Assembly: GCF_014205635.1 (NCBI RefSeq) | Contig: NZ_JACIIV010000008.1 | Location: 94,994 to 158,993 of the forward strand | DNA length: 64,000 bases | Source of the DNA: Polymorphobacter multimanifer | GTDB taxonomy: Bacteria; Pseudomonadota; Alphaproteobacteria; Sphingomonadales; Sphingomonadaceae | Reading direction: 5' to 3' | Shown: positions 38,338 to 46,827 of the stretch, one piece after another | Layout of the letters: each line of letters begins with the position of its first letter | Numbering within the stretch: position 1 is the stretch's first letter | Program-made: the position numbers and the translations under genes | The notes under the pieces: model-generated | Seen by the model: only the letters and a program-made list of their open reading frames with translations | Databases searched by the model: none | Told to the model about the DNA's origin: nothing

Positions 38338-39309
38338 ATGCAGTCGATCCGTTTTTCAGCACCCGGCGGCCCTGAGGTTCTTCGGATGGAAGCGCTATCG
38401 CTTCCGCAGCCGGAAGCCGGCGAGGTGCGCGTCCGCCATACGGCGGTCGGCCTCAACTTCATCGACACCTACCACCGCACCGGACTGTATCCGATCCCCA
38501 TGCCGAGCGGTCTGGGACTGGAAGCGGCCGGGGTGATCGAGGCGGTGGGGCCGGGGGTGGAGACGCTGCGCCCCGGAATGCGGATCGGTTATTGCTGGGG
38601 GCCGATCGGCGCCTATGCAACGCACCGGAACATCGCTGCCGGCAAGGTCGTGGCGCTGCCCGACGGTGTTTCGGACGAGGTTGCCGCGGCGGTGCTGCTG
38701 AAGGGCTGCACGGCCGAGTTTCTTGTCGAGCGGTGTGCGCGGGTCCGGCCGGGCCAATGGGCGCTTGTGCAGGCGGCCGCGGGCGGCGTGGGGCTGCTGC
38801 TCGTGCAGTGGCTCAAGCATGTCGGCGCCCATGTGATCGCAGTGGCCGGCTCGGACGCGAAAGTGGCGATGGCGACGGCGCACGGGGCGGACCATGGCAT
38901 TGTGCAGTCGGACACGCTGGCCGCGCAGGTTCGCGACATTACCGGCGGGCGGGGCGTCGATGTCGTGTTCGATGGCGTGGGCAAGGCGACCTTCGAGGCT
39001 TCGCTCGACAGCCTTGCGCGACGCGGGCTGAACATCAGCTATGGCAACGCCTCGGGCGCGGTTGGTGCGGTCGATTTCGGCATTCTGGCGCGAAAGGGCT
39101 CGCTGTTCACCACCCGGCCGACGCTGTTCGATTATTACACGACGCGTGAGGAGATCGAACGCCATGCGGGGCGGGTGCTCGACCTTGTGGCCTCGGGGGT
39201 GCTGAAGGTGAATATCGACCAGCGATATCCGCTTGCGGATGCTGCCCGGGCGCATGCCGATCTTGAAGGGCGGCGCACCACCGGATCGACAGTGCTGGTG
39301 CCGGGGTGA
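38338..39309 (+). CDS. Quinone oxidoreductase, zinc-independent MDR family
   Basis: A 323-residue NADPH-dependent enzyme of the QorA type. The N-terminal GroES-like part has GLNFIDTYHRTGLYPIPMPSG, a quinone-reductase hallmark. The Rossmann part has QAAAGGVGLLLVQWLKHVGA. The zinc-binding cysteines of alcohol dehydrogenases are missing, as expected. The ATG has caggag upstream. The 193-base gap before it has only a 10-base palindrome (acatgcatgt, 38267-38276) and no clear promoter. Confidence 0.9.
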   Translation: MQSIRFSAPGGPEVLRMEALSLPQPEAGEVRVRHTAVGLNFIDTYHRTGLYPIPMPSGLGLEAAGVIEAVGPGVETLRPGMRIGYCWGPIGAYATHRNIAAGKVVALPDGVSDEVAAAVLLKGCTAEFLVERCARVRPGQWALVQAAAGGVGLLLVQWLKHVGAHVIAVAGSDAKVAMATAHGADHGIVQSDTLAAQVRDITGGRGVDVVFDGVGKATFEASLDSLARRGLNISYGNASGAVGAVDFGILARKGSLFTTRPTLFDYYTTREEIERHAGRVLDLVASGVLKVNIDQRYPLADAARAHADLEGRRTTGSTVLVPG

Positions 39310-39330
39310 CGCCGGCACTTGCAGGGGACA

Positions 39331-39405
<75 letters not shown>

Positions 39406-39518
39406 ATGCCCATGCCATGATGCGAACACCATGAGACGCGGGCCTATGGGGGAGGGGCCGCCCCCTGTCAAGCGGTGGGGACTGGCACTATCGTGGCGTG
39501 GCGGTTAGGTTGCCCGCC

Positions 39519-39686
39519 ATGACCGATCCCGAGGCCAAGAATTCCACCAGCCCTCGCGATGCCAGGCTGGCTGCAGCACTCCGCGCCAATCTGGCACGCC
39601 GCAAGTCGCTCAGCCGCGCGATGGGCAGCGAGGACGAGGCGGCGGCGCAGGCCGAGATCCGGCCTGCGCCCACCGATTCGCGCTAG
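39519..39686 (+). CDS. Small conserved Arg/Ala-rich hypothetical protein
   Basis: A 55-residue protein starting at the ATG at 39519 (a GTG at 39498 is in frame). The core RDARLAAALRANLARRKSLSRA resembles short basic proteins common in sphingomonads, with no known function. The acidic/Ala C-terminus is not conserved in type. It ends on a CTAG shared with the stop of the convergent glutathione peroxidase gene. Confidence 0.55.
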   Translation: MTDPEAKNSTSPRDARLAAALRANLARRKSLSRAMGSEDEAAAQAEIRPAPTDSR

Positions 39687-40246
39687 CCCCTGGTGGCGAT
39701 CGCCTTGTCGACTGCGGCGACGAGCTCGGGCGCCTGCGGGGTGACCTTGGAGGGGAAGGCAGCGATCAGCTTGCCGTCCCGGCCGACGAGATATTTGTGG
39801 AAGTTCCAGCCCGGCGTCTTGTCGGCGCCGAGCGTGGCCGATGCCCAGCGATAGAAGGGCGCCGCACCCGGGCCTTTGACCACGGCCTTTTCGGTCATGG
39901 GGAATTTCACGCGGTAGGTGGCCTCGCAGAAGTCCTTGATCTGCTTGCCGTCCTTATATTCCTGGTCGCCGAAATCACCGCTCGGCACGCCGATGACGGT
40001 GAAGCCTTTGGGGGCATATTCGTCCTGCAGCTTTTGCAGTCCTTCATACTGCGGGGTGAAGCCGCAGAAGCTGGCGGTGTTGACCACGAGCAGCACCTTG
40101 CCCTTGTACTGCGCCCAAGGCATCGGCTTGCCGTCGATCGTCTTGGTGGTGAACTGGAAGGCCGATTGCGGGCCGGCGGGTGTTGCTGCGGTGAGCAGCG
40201 TGACGGCGGCGACGGCGACGGCGGTGGTGGCGATGGACTTGAGCAT
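39683..40246 (-). CDS. Glutathione peroxidase, exported
   Basis: A 187-residue thiol peroxidase. The ATG at 40246 has an aggggag ribosome binding site and gives a signal peptide (about residues 1-24, ending near TPAGPQ). The frame is open upstream but not signal-like. The peroxidatic cysteine is in VVNTASFCGFTPQYEGLQ. The Gln and Trp of the catalytic tetrad are in GVPSGDFGDQE and GWNFHKYLVGRDG. It probably reduces peroxides in the periplasm. It is divergent from tsaD with 107 bases between. Confidence 0.9.
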   Translation of the reverse strand: MLKSIATTAVAVAAVTLLTAATPAGPQSAFQFTTKTIDGKPMPWAQYKGKVLLVVNTASFCGFTPQYEGLQKLQDEYAPKGFTVIGVPSGDFGDQEYKDGKQIKDFCEATYRVKFPMTEKAVVKGPGAAPFYRWASATLGADKTPGWNFHKYLVGRDGKLIAAFPSKVTPQAPELVAAVDKAIATRG

Positions 40247-40353
40247 GGATATTCTCCCCTGAAAGCTGATCTGGATTAGCAGCATCGTGCGGCGCGCGCG
40301 AGTGCTGCACGCTGTCGCTGGCAGCGCGCGCCCGTGGCGGCTATGGGACGGGG

Positions 40354-41394
40354 ATGAGCATCGTCCTCGGCCTTGAATCCTCGTGCGACGAGACGGCGGT
40401 GGCACTGGTCACCAGTGACCGCCAAATTCTCGCCCAGCGTATCGCCAGCCAGGACGAGGCGCATCGGCCATTCGGCGGCGTGGTGCCCGAGCTGGCGGCG
40501 CGCGCACATGCCGAGCGGCTGGCACCGATGGTGGAAACTGTGCTTGCCGAAGCGGGGCTGACGCTCGCCGATGTCGATGGCATCGCTGCCACCGCCGGGC
40601 CGGGGCTGATCGGCGGGGTGATGATCGGGCTGGTGACGGGCAAGGCGCTGGCCATGGCGGCGGACAAGCCGCTGATCGCGGTCAACCATCTGGAGGGCCA
40701 TGCACTTTCGGCGCGGCTGACCGATTCAAGCCTCGAGTTTCCCTATCTGCTGCTGCTGGTTTCGGGTGGGCATTGCCAGCTGCTTGCGGTGGAGGGCGTA
40801 GGGCGTTTCCGGCGGCTGGCAACGACGATCGACGATGCGGTGGGGGAGGCGTTCGACAAGTCCGCCAAGGTCATGGGGCTGGGCTTCCCCGGCGGGCCTG
40901 CGGTGGAGCGTGCGGCGCGCGGCGGCGACCCCAGGCGTTTCGCGCTGCCGCGGCCGCTGCTGGGGACCGATGAGCCGCATTTCAGCTTTGCCGGGCTCAA
41001 GTCAGCGGTGCTGCGCAGCTGGGCGGCACTGGATGCGCCTGGCGCGCAGGCGCAGGCGGACATGGCGGCATCCTTCCAGGCGGCGGCGACCGATTGCCTG
41101 GTCGATCGCACCGCGCGAGCCATGGCGGTGGCCAAGGGGCCGCTGGTGGTGGCAGGCGGAGTCGCCTCCAACGCGCATATCCGGGGAGCGCTTGCGGGGC
41201 TTGCGGAGACGCATGGCCGTCGTTTCGTGGCGCCTCCCGCCTGGCTGTGCACCGACAATGCGGCGATGATCGCCTGGGCGGGTGTGGAGCGGCTGGCGCT
41301 GGGGCTGGTCGACGGCCTCGATGCACCGGCGCGGGCGCGCTGGCCGCTCGATCCCGATGCTGCTCCGGCGCGCGGGGCGGGGGTGCGGGCATGA
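40354..41394 (+). CDS. tsaD: tRNA N6-adenosine threonylcarbamoyltransferase
   Basis: A 346-residue ASKHA-fold enzyme that makes t6A37 in tRNAs reading ANN codons, which include the tRNA-Thr encoded 1 kb away. N-terminal [14 protein letters not shown], metal ligands in [13 protein letters not shown], and SGGHCQLL are diagnostic. Length normal. gpsA follows with an ATGA overlap, the usual alphaproteobacterial pair. Confidence 0.96.
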   Translation: MSIVLGLESSCDETAVALVTSDRQILAQRIASQDEAHRPFGGVVPELAARAHAERLAPMVETVLAEAGLTLADVDGIAATAGPGLIGGVMIGLVTGKALAMAADKPLIAVNHLEGHALSARLTDSSLEFPYLLLLVSGGHCQLLAVEGVGRFRRLATTIDDAVGEAFDKSAKVMGLGFPGGPAVERAARGGDPRRFALPRPLLGTDEPHFSFAGLKSAVLRSWAALDAPGAQAQADMAASFQAAATDCLVDRTARAMAVAKGPLVVAGGVASNAHIRGALAGLAETHGRRFVAPPAWLCTDNAAMIAWAGVERLALGLVDGLDAPARARWPLDPDAAPARGAGVRA

Positions 41395-42359
41395 CGATCG
41401 GCGTGATCGGTGGCGGCGCCTGGGGGACGGCGCTGGCGCAGGCGATGGCAAGCGGCGAGGATGTGCTGCTCTGGGCGCGCGAGCCGCAAGTGGTGGCCGA
41501 TATCAACAGCGCCCGAGAGAACCGCAGCTTCCTGCCCGGCGTGGCGCTGTCGGCGCGCGTGGCAGCGACGGATGACATTGCCCGGCTTGCCGAGGCCGAT
41601 CTCTGGCTGGTGGTCTGCCCGGCCCAGCATCTGCGCGCTGTGCTCGGTGCAGCCCCTTTGGCGCATCGGCCGACGCTGGTGCTGTGCGCCAAGGGCATCG
41701 AGGCGGGCTCGCTCAAGCTGATGGCCGAAGTGGCGGCGGATGTGTGCGACGCGCCGCTGGCGGTACTCTCCGGCCCCAGCTTCGCTGGAGAAGTGGCAAG
41801 GGGGCTGCCCACCGCGATCACGCTCGCCTGCGCCGATCCGGTGCTGGGGCCGGCGCTGGTGCAGCGGCTGGTGCGCGAGCGGCTGCGGCTTTATCTCACC
41901 GATGATGTGGTGGGTGCCGAGATCGGCGGGGCGGTGAAGAATGTCCTCGCCATCGGCTGCGGCGTGGTCGAGGGCGCCGGCCTTGGCCTCAATGCGCGGG
42001 CGGCGCTGATCGCGCGGGGCTTTGCCGAGATGCTGCGCTTCGGCATCGCGCGCGGCGCGCGGGCGGAGACGCTGGGCGGACTTTCGGGGCTGGGGGACCT
42101 TGTGCTCACCTGCACCTCTACCAACAGCCGCAATTTTTCGGTGGGCGTGGGGCTTGGCCAGGGGCGCAGCGCCGCCGAATTGCTGGGGGGCAGTGCGACC
42201 GTGGCTGAGGGTGCTGCCACGGCACCCGTCGTGGTGGCAGCGGCGCGCGCCGCAGGGGTCGACATGCCGATTGCCGAGGCGGTGGCGGACCTGCTTGCCG
42301 GTGCGCCGCTGGCCGATGTGGTGGAAGCGCTGCTGAGCCGGCCTTTGCGCGAGGAATAG
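41391..42359 (+). CDS. gpsA: Glycerol-3-phosphate dehydrogenase [NAD(P)+]
   Basis: A 322-residue enzyme that makes sn-glycerol 3-phosphate for phospholipids. The ATG at 41391 overlaps the tsaD stop and starts [19 protein letters not shown], the nucleotide-binding loop. The [19 protein letters not shown] segment and the catalytic-lysine region [17 protein letters not shown] follow. Its stop abuts the stop of the convergent permease gene. Confidence 0.96.
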   Translation: MTIGVIGGGAWGTALAQAMASGEDVLLWAREPQVVADINSARENRSFLPGVALSARVAATDDIARLAEADLWLVVCPAQHLRAVLGAAPLAHRPTLVLCAKGIEAGSLKLMAEVAADVCDAPLAVLSGPSFAGEVARGLPTAITLACADPVLGPALVQRLVRERLRLYLTDDVVGAEIGGAVKNVLAIGCGVVEGAGLGLNARAALIARGFAEMLRFGIARGARAETLGGLSGLGDLVLTCTSTNSRNFSVGVGLGQGRSAAELLGGSATVAEGAATAPVVVAAARAAGVDMPIAEAVADLLAGAPLADVVEALLSRPLREE

Positions 42360-43100
42360 CTACCAGATACTGAGCAGCTTGGCGCCCGCCACCAGCAGCA
42401 CGGCCGCCAGCAGCCGGAACAGCACCGGCTGCGACACCTTGATGCCGAGCCGCGTGCCGGCAAGCCCGCCGACGAGCACCGCGGCCGCATAGAGCGGGAG
42501 CGCTGCCGGCAGTGCCTGCACCGAGGCCAGATTGCCGGCCAGCCCGGCGATGGAATTGGCGAGGATGAAGGCGGCTGCCACGCCCGAAGCGATCTTGGGT
42601 GCCGACCAGCCGGTGAACAGCAGGATGGGGGAGAGGAAGATGCCGCCGCCGGTGCCGGTGAGCCCCGCCAGCAGGCCGATGCCGGTGCCGGCGAGAATGC
42701 CCGGCACGACAGGCGGGTCCTTGGGCGCAGTGACGCTCGGCAGTGGGGTGGGCCAGAGCAGCCGGGCGGCAGAAAACCACAGCACCAGCCCTACCAGCGG
42801 CCGGTAGAGCGTGCTGGGGAGGGTGATGCCGCCGCCGATGAAGGCGAAGGGCACCGCCCCGATGAGGAACGGCCAGAGTGTGCGCCAGCGGAAAAGCCCG
42901 GCGCGGGCATAGCGGGTGGTGGCCAGCGTCGCCACAAGGACATTGAGGACGAGTGCCGTGGGCCGCATTTCCTCGGGCGCCACGCCGGCAATCGCCATCA
43001 GCGCGATATAGGCCGAGGCGCCGGCATGGCCGACGCTCGAATAGAGCAAAGCCCCTGCCAGCAGGCCCAGCGCCAGCAGCAGGGTTTGCGGGTCGGTCAT
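42360..43100 (-). CDS. TauE/SafE-family sulfite exporter-like permease
   Basis: A 246-residue membrane protein with about eight TM helices. The two repeats have the family's GxxVGxxGxGGG-like segments: ALLYSSVGHAGASAYIALMA at the start and GLLAGLTGTGGGIFLSPIL in the middle. Members export or import sulfite, sulfoacetate and other small anions; the substrate here is unknown. It follows the SDHAF4-like gene by one base. Confidence 0.87.
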   Translation of the reverse strand: MTDPQTLLLALGLLAGALLYSSVGHAGASAYIALMAIAGVAPEEMRPTALVLNVLVATLATTRYARAGLFRWRTLWPFLIGAVPFAFIGGGITLPSTLYRPLVGLVLWFSAARLLWPTPLPSVTAPKDPPVVPGILAGTGIGLLAGLTGTGGGIFLSPILLFTGWSAPKIASGVAAAFILANSIAGLAGNLASVQALPAALPLYAAAVLVGGLAGTRLGIKVSQPVLFRLLAAVLLVAGAKLLSIW

Positions 43101-43256
43101 TCAGAAGTCGACGGCGATGCCGCCCTTTTCCCAATCGCCGTAGCGCACCGGATCGGGGCCGCCACGGCCGCCGATCTCCTTTTCCTTGGGCGGGGCAGGC
43201 GGGGACGCAGGCTGCTCGATTTCGGGGGCTGGCGCGGGGGTGGGCTTATCGGTCAT
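43101..43256 (-). CDS. SDHAF4/DUF1674-like succinate dehydrogenase assembly protein
   Basis: A 51-residue protein starting at the ATG at 43256. It has a Pro-rich N-terminal half and the C-terminal motif GGRGGPDPVRYGDWEKGG ending in AVDF, the signature of DUF1674/SdhAF4. In mitochondria this factor binds flavinylated SdhA and guards it during assembly. No sdh genes lie in the window. The gene is easily missed because of its size and because its frame is open far upstream (to 43736) across the divergent SDR gene. Confidence 0.85.
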   Translation of the reverse strand: MTDKPTPAPAPEIEQPASPPAPPKEKEIGGRGGPDPVRYGDWEKGGIAVDF

Positions 43257-43305
43257 GGTCGCCGGGTTACGCCGCATGTGCACGGCTGAAAAGGGGGAGC
43301 GACCA

Positions 43306-44148
43306 TTGAGCATCCTGAGCGGCCGCGTGATCGCGGTGACAGGCGCGGCCAGCGGCATCGGCCGCGCGCTCGCCGTCAACCTCGCCGCGCGCGGCGCGAA
43401 GCTGGCGCTGGCGGACCGGGATGCCATGGGGCTTGCTGAGACCAAGGCGATGCTCGGCAACGCCCATGCCACCACCACTGCGTTCGACGTCACCGACACC
43501 GCCGCACTGCAGGCTTTCATCGATGCCGCAGCGGCGGAGTTCGGGCGACTCGATGGCATGATCAACAATGCCGGGCTGACCGTGGTGGCCCCATTTACCC
43601 AGACCCCAAAGGAAAAGTTCGATCTCGTCATGCGCGTCAATTTCGATGCCGTGGTCGAGGGCTGCCGCGCCGCCATTCCGCACCTGCGCAAGAGCGACCA
43701 GGCCTGGCTGGTCAACATCTCGAGCGTGTTCGGCATGATGGCCTACCCCACCCAATCCGCGTACAATGCCAGCAAGTTCGCGGTACGCGGGCTCACCGAA
43801 GCGCTGCATATCGAGCTCGCCGCTACCGACCCGCAAATCACCGTCATCCGCGTCCACCCCGGCGGTATCAAGACCAACGTCGCGCGCAACGCCGAGCGGT
43901 TGGCAGTGATGCCCGGCACACCGGCAGCAGCTGATTCCGGGGTGGACTTTGCCGCCGAATTCGAGAAAGCCGCCAAGACGACGCCCGAACAGGCGGCGGA
44001 AACCATCGTGCGCGGCATGGAAAAGCGGCAGCACCGGGTGCTCATCGGCCCCGATGCCCGTTTCATCGACTGGATGGTGCGGCTTTTCCCGGTGACGCAC
44101 GCACGGCGCATCGGATCATTTCTGGGAGGCGGCAATCGCAAGAGTTGA
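43306..44148 (+). CDS. Short-chain dehydrogenase/reductase
   Basis: A 280-residue NAD(P)-dependent oxidoreductase. The cofactor loop is VTGAASGIGRALA (about residues 12-24), the NAG motif INNAG, the catalytic Ser in NISSVFGMM, and YNASK for the Tyr/Lys pair. A TTG at 43306 has the strong ribosome site aaggggga 7 bases before it and is preferred. An ATG at 43276 would add ten non-conserved residues. The C-terminal tail with VLIGPDARFIDWMVRLFP is typical of membrane-attached SDRs. Substrate unknown. Confidence 0.88.
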   Translation: MSILSGRVIAVTGAASGIGRALAVNLAARGAKLALADRDAMGLAETKAMLGNAHATTTAFDVTDTAALQAFIDAAAAEFGRLDGMINNAGLTVVAPFTQTPKEKFDLVMRVNFDAVVEGCRAAIPHLRKSDQAWLVNISSVFGMMAYPTQSAYNASKFAVRGLTEALHIELAATDPQITVIRVHPGGIKTNVARNAERLAVMPGTPAAADSGVDFAAEFEKAAKTTPEQAAETIVRGMEKRQHRVLIGPDARFIDWMVRLFPVTHARRIGSFLGGGNRKS

Positions 44149-44164
44149 AAAGCAGCGCGAGCCG

Positions 44165-45424
44165 GTGGCAGCGGGCGTGCCCGCGCGGCGATCGGCGCTC
44201 AAGCTGGTGATGGCGGTGCTTGGCCGTGGGACGCCGCTGGAGCTGGCGCTCGATGCGGCGCTTACCGAAGTGAAGCTGCCGCAGGACCGCGCACTCGCCC
44301 GCCACCTTGCCGCCACGGTGCTGCGCTGGCTGCCCGATATCGACGCGCTGATCGATTCGGCGACGCCGCGCCCGCTGCCCGAGGACGCGCGGGCGCGGAT
44401 GGCGCTGCGCGTGGCGGTGGCCGGCTGGCTCAAGCTCGGCACGCCGCCACATGCCGTGGTCGCCACGGCGCTGCCGCTGGTGGAAGGCGGCCCGCGCCGG
44501 CTGGTGCATGGCGTGCTCGGCACGCTGCTGCGTGGTGACCTGCGGCTGCCCGATTCGCCGCATCTGCCCGATCTGTTCGCCATCCGCTGGGCGATGGACT
44601 GGGGTCCGGAGGTCGCCGAAGCCGCCGGCCGCGCACTGGTCGATGAGCCCGCGACCGATCTGACGCTGCGCGATGCGGCCGAGACGGCGAAATGGGTGGA
44701 GGCACTGGGTGGCACGAGCCTGGCACCCGGCCATGTCCGCGTGCCGCGCACCAAGGACCTGGGGCAGATCACCGAATGGCCCGGCTTTGCCGAGGGTGCC
44801 TGGTGGGTGCAGGACCTCGCCGCCTCGCTGCCGGTGCGGCTGCTGGGCGCGCAGGCTGGCGAGAGCGTGCTCGACATGTGTGCGGCACCGGGGGGCAAGA
44901 CGCTGCAGCTGGCTGCGCTCGGTGCCGATGTGACGGCGCTCGATGTGTCCGACGCGCGGCTGGAGCGGGTGCGGGAGAATCTCGATCGCACCGGGCTTTC
45001 CGCCACGCTTGCCACCGGCGATGCGCTGCGCTGGGAGCCGGGCCGGCAGTTCGACCGCATCCTGCTCGATGCGCCCTGCTCGGCGACGGGCATCTACCGC
45101 CGCCACCCCGATGTGCTGCACCTGAAAGGCGCGCGTGATCTGCAGCCGTTGACCTTGCTGCAGGCGGCGCTGCTGCGGCGTGCGGCTGGCTGGCTCAAGC
45201 CCGGCGCGACGCTTGTCTATGCCACATGCTCGCTCGATCCGCGCGAGGGCGAGCGGATTGCCGAACGGATCATCGCCACGCTGCCGCGCGTGCCCGTGGA
45301 GGCGCGGGAGCTTCCCGCGGGGCTTGTGCCGACCGGTGAAGGCTGGGTGCGGACGCTGCCGGGGCAGCTCGAGGGCGAGGGTGGACTTGACGGGTTCTTC
45401 ATTGCGCGCTTCCGGAAGATCTGA
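44165..45424 (+). CDS. RsmB-family 16S rRNA m5C methyltransferase
   Basis: A 419-residue SAM-dependent rRNA cytosine-C5 methyltransferase. The N-terminal 130 residues are a NusB-like helical domain (RHLAATVLRWLPDIDALI). The catalytic domain has DMCAAPGGKTLQLAALGAD (SAM loop), the DAPCSATGIYRRHPDV cysteine and the second catalytic cysteine in YATCSLDPREGER. GTG start at 44165. It ends 39 bases before the stop of a convergent unknown gene. Confidence 0.92.
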   Translation: MAAGVPARRSALKLVMAVLGRGTPLELALDAALTEVKLPQDRALARHLAATVLRWLPDIDALIDSATPRPLPEDARARMALRVAVAGWLKLGTPPHAVVATALPLVEGGPRRLVHGVLGTLLRGDLRLPDSPHLPDLFAIRWAMDWGPEVAEAAGRALVDEPATDLTLRDAAETAKWVEALGGTSLAPGHVRVPRTKDLGQITEWPGFAEGAWWVQDLAASLPVRLLGAQAGESVLDMCAAPGGKTLQLAALGADVTALDVSDARLERVRENLDRTGLSATLATGDALRWEPGRQFDRILLDAPCSATGIYRRHPDVLHLKGARDLQPLTLLQAALLRRAAGWLKPGATLVYATCSLDPREGERIAERIIATLPRVPVEARELPAGLVPTGEGWVRTLPGQLEGEGGLDGFFIARFRKI

Positions 45425-45463
45425 AGCGGTCGCGCAGGGGGCAGTTGCGGTCGGTGGCGACGC

Positions 45464-45832
45464 TCAGCCGGCGGTGAAATAGTCCATGATCCAGGCCAGT
45501 TCCGCGGCCATTGGTTCGTTGCATTTCCCCAACAGGAGTCGCCATTGGCTGTAGATGACATTTCCGTCTTCAATGATCGTGATTCCGCCGCCACCCTTTC
45601 CGCCACGGCTGAAGGCCAGCATGCTGATGGCAAGCCGCGCGTCACGACCGACCGGGACGATGTTTCTTTCGCCGAACATCTGCATGTGGAGATGTGGATA
45701 AACCCAGCGCCTCTGAAAGTTTCCATCGAAGTAGAGATCGGCGCTGGGCTGGTTCCAGCCACGCCGCGTAAAGACGCCGTAAATATCGTATTTCCCCATG
45801 TATTGGCGTGGGGGTGGTGGTTGAGTGGCCAT
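45464..45832 (-). CDS. Protein of unknown function, 122 residues
   Basis: The ATG at 45832 has gagg upstream; an in-frame ATG lies at 45859. No signal peptide or TM helix. The N-terminus is Pro-rich and followed by a beta-rich region (KYDIYGVFTRRGWNQ, ADLYFDGNFQRRWVYPHLHM), a Gly run (GGKGGGG) and a C-terminal helix (EPMAAELAWIMDYF). The base composition seems less GC-biased than neighbouring genes. It resembles no family I can name. It lies alone between the rsmB-like gene and the bchO end. The 119 bases from 45833 to 45951 hold no feature. Confidence 0.6.
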   Translation of the reverse strand: MATQPPPPRQYMGKYDIYGVFTRRGWNQPSADLYFDGNFQRRWVYPHLHMQMFGERNIVPVGRDARLAISMLAFSRGGKGGGGITIIEDGNVIYSQWRLLLGKCNEPMAAELAWIMDYFTAG

Positions 45833-45951
45833 GGTCGAGCCTCGCGAGCATGCTGACACCTGAGGTCAAATCATCACCCTTTGCGCATTGCTCGTCAAGA
45901 CGGCGCTTCTTGTGCACGCCAAGAAGTAATCGGGCGCCGTTCCGGGGATTT

Positions 45952-46827
45952 TCAGGCAATGCCAACTTCGCGCGCGAAGTCGAGCGCCAGCGCAGCATGG
46001 GCGGCGGGGTCTTCCTCGTGCGCCAGATGACCAAGGGCGGGGAGGATGAGGGCGCGGCCCCGGGGGAGGCGGGCGGCGACTTTGGTGGAGACGGTGGGCG
46101 GGATGGTGGCATCCTTGGCACCGTGGACGAGGAGGATGGGGAGATCGAGGCTCGGCAAAGCGGCCTCGAGGGGGTTCAGGTCCCAGTTCGCCATCAGCGC
46201 GAGGGCGCCGCCGACGTGGCTGGAGGCGCCCATCAGCCGCTCGTAAAGGGCGATGCCGCGGGCATCGAGGTGCGAGCCGGTGGAGCGGGCGAGGAAGCCC
46301 GGCACTTCGCCGGGGCGGCGGGCGCGCATGGCGAAAAGCTCGGGCACGAAGGGATTGACGAACAACATCCGCGCCATGGCGGGGAAGATCTTGCCCGCCA
46401 TGCCGGGGAAGGGCAGCAGCGCGCCGCCGAAGCCGATGATGGCGCGGGGGGCCGCGAGCTTGCGCTGCGCCATGGTGAGCGCCAGCGCAGCCCCGGCGCT
46501 GTGGCCGATGGTGAGGTCCGGGGCGAGGCCGAGAGCGTCCATGAGGGCGGCGGTGGCGGTCGCGACGGCGGATGGCGTGGGGCGGCTCATGCGGCTGGAG
46601 AAGCCATGGCCGGGGAGATCGGGGGCGACGACGGTGAAATGCTCCGAAAGCATCGGCGCCAGGTCGCGCCAGCTGTGGGTGCTCGCGGCGGTGCCGTGGA
46701 GGAGGAGGAGCACCGGGCCGCTGCCGCTGACCTGCACATGCCATTTGATGCCGCCCGCCGACACGAAGCGGCTGGCTTGCGCATTGGGCCAGGTCCTGCT
46801 GTCGGTGGGCCAGTGCAACGCGCTCAT
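45952..46827 (-). CDS. bchO: Magnesium chelatase-associated alpha/beta hydrolase BchO
   Basis: A 291-residue alpha/beta-hydrolase. The ATG at 46827 overlaps the bchD stop (ATGA) and reads MSALHWPTDSRTWPNAQASRFV, a BchO-type start. The nucleophile elbow is TIGHSAGAALAL, the oxyanion region LLLLHGTAASTHSW, and the histidine region LGHLAHEEDP. Its exact role is unresolved; it accompanies bchI and bchD in phototrophs. A 41-codon upstream open extension is only bchD read in another frame. Confidence 0.92.
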   Translation of the reverse strand: MSALHWPTDSRTWPNAQASRFVSAGGIKWHVQVSGSGPVLLLLHGTAASTHSWRDLAPMLSEHFTVVAPDLPGHGFSSRMSRPTPSAVATATAALMDALGLAPDLTIGHSAGAALALTMAQRKLAAPRAIIGFGGALLPFPGMAGKIFPAMARMLFVNPFVPELFAMRARRPGEVPGFLARSTGSHLDARGIALYERLMGASSHVGGALALMANWDLNPLEAALPSLDLPILLVHGAKDATIPPTVSTKVAARLPRGRALILPALGHLAHEEDPAAHAALALDFAREVGIA

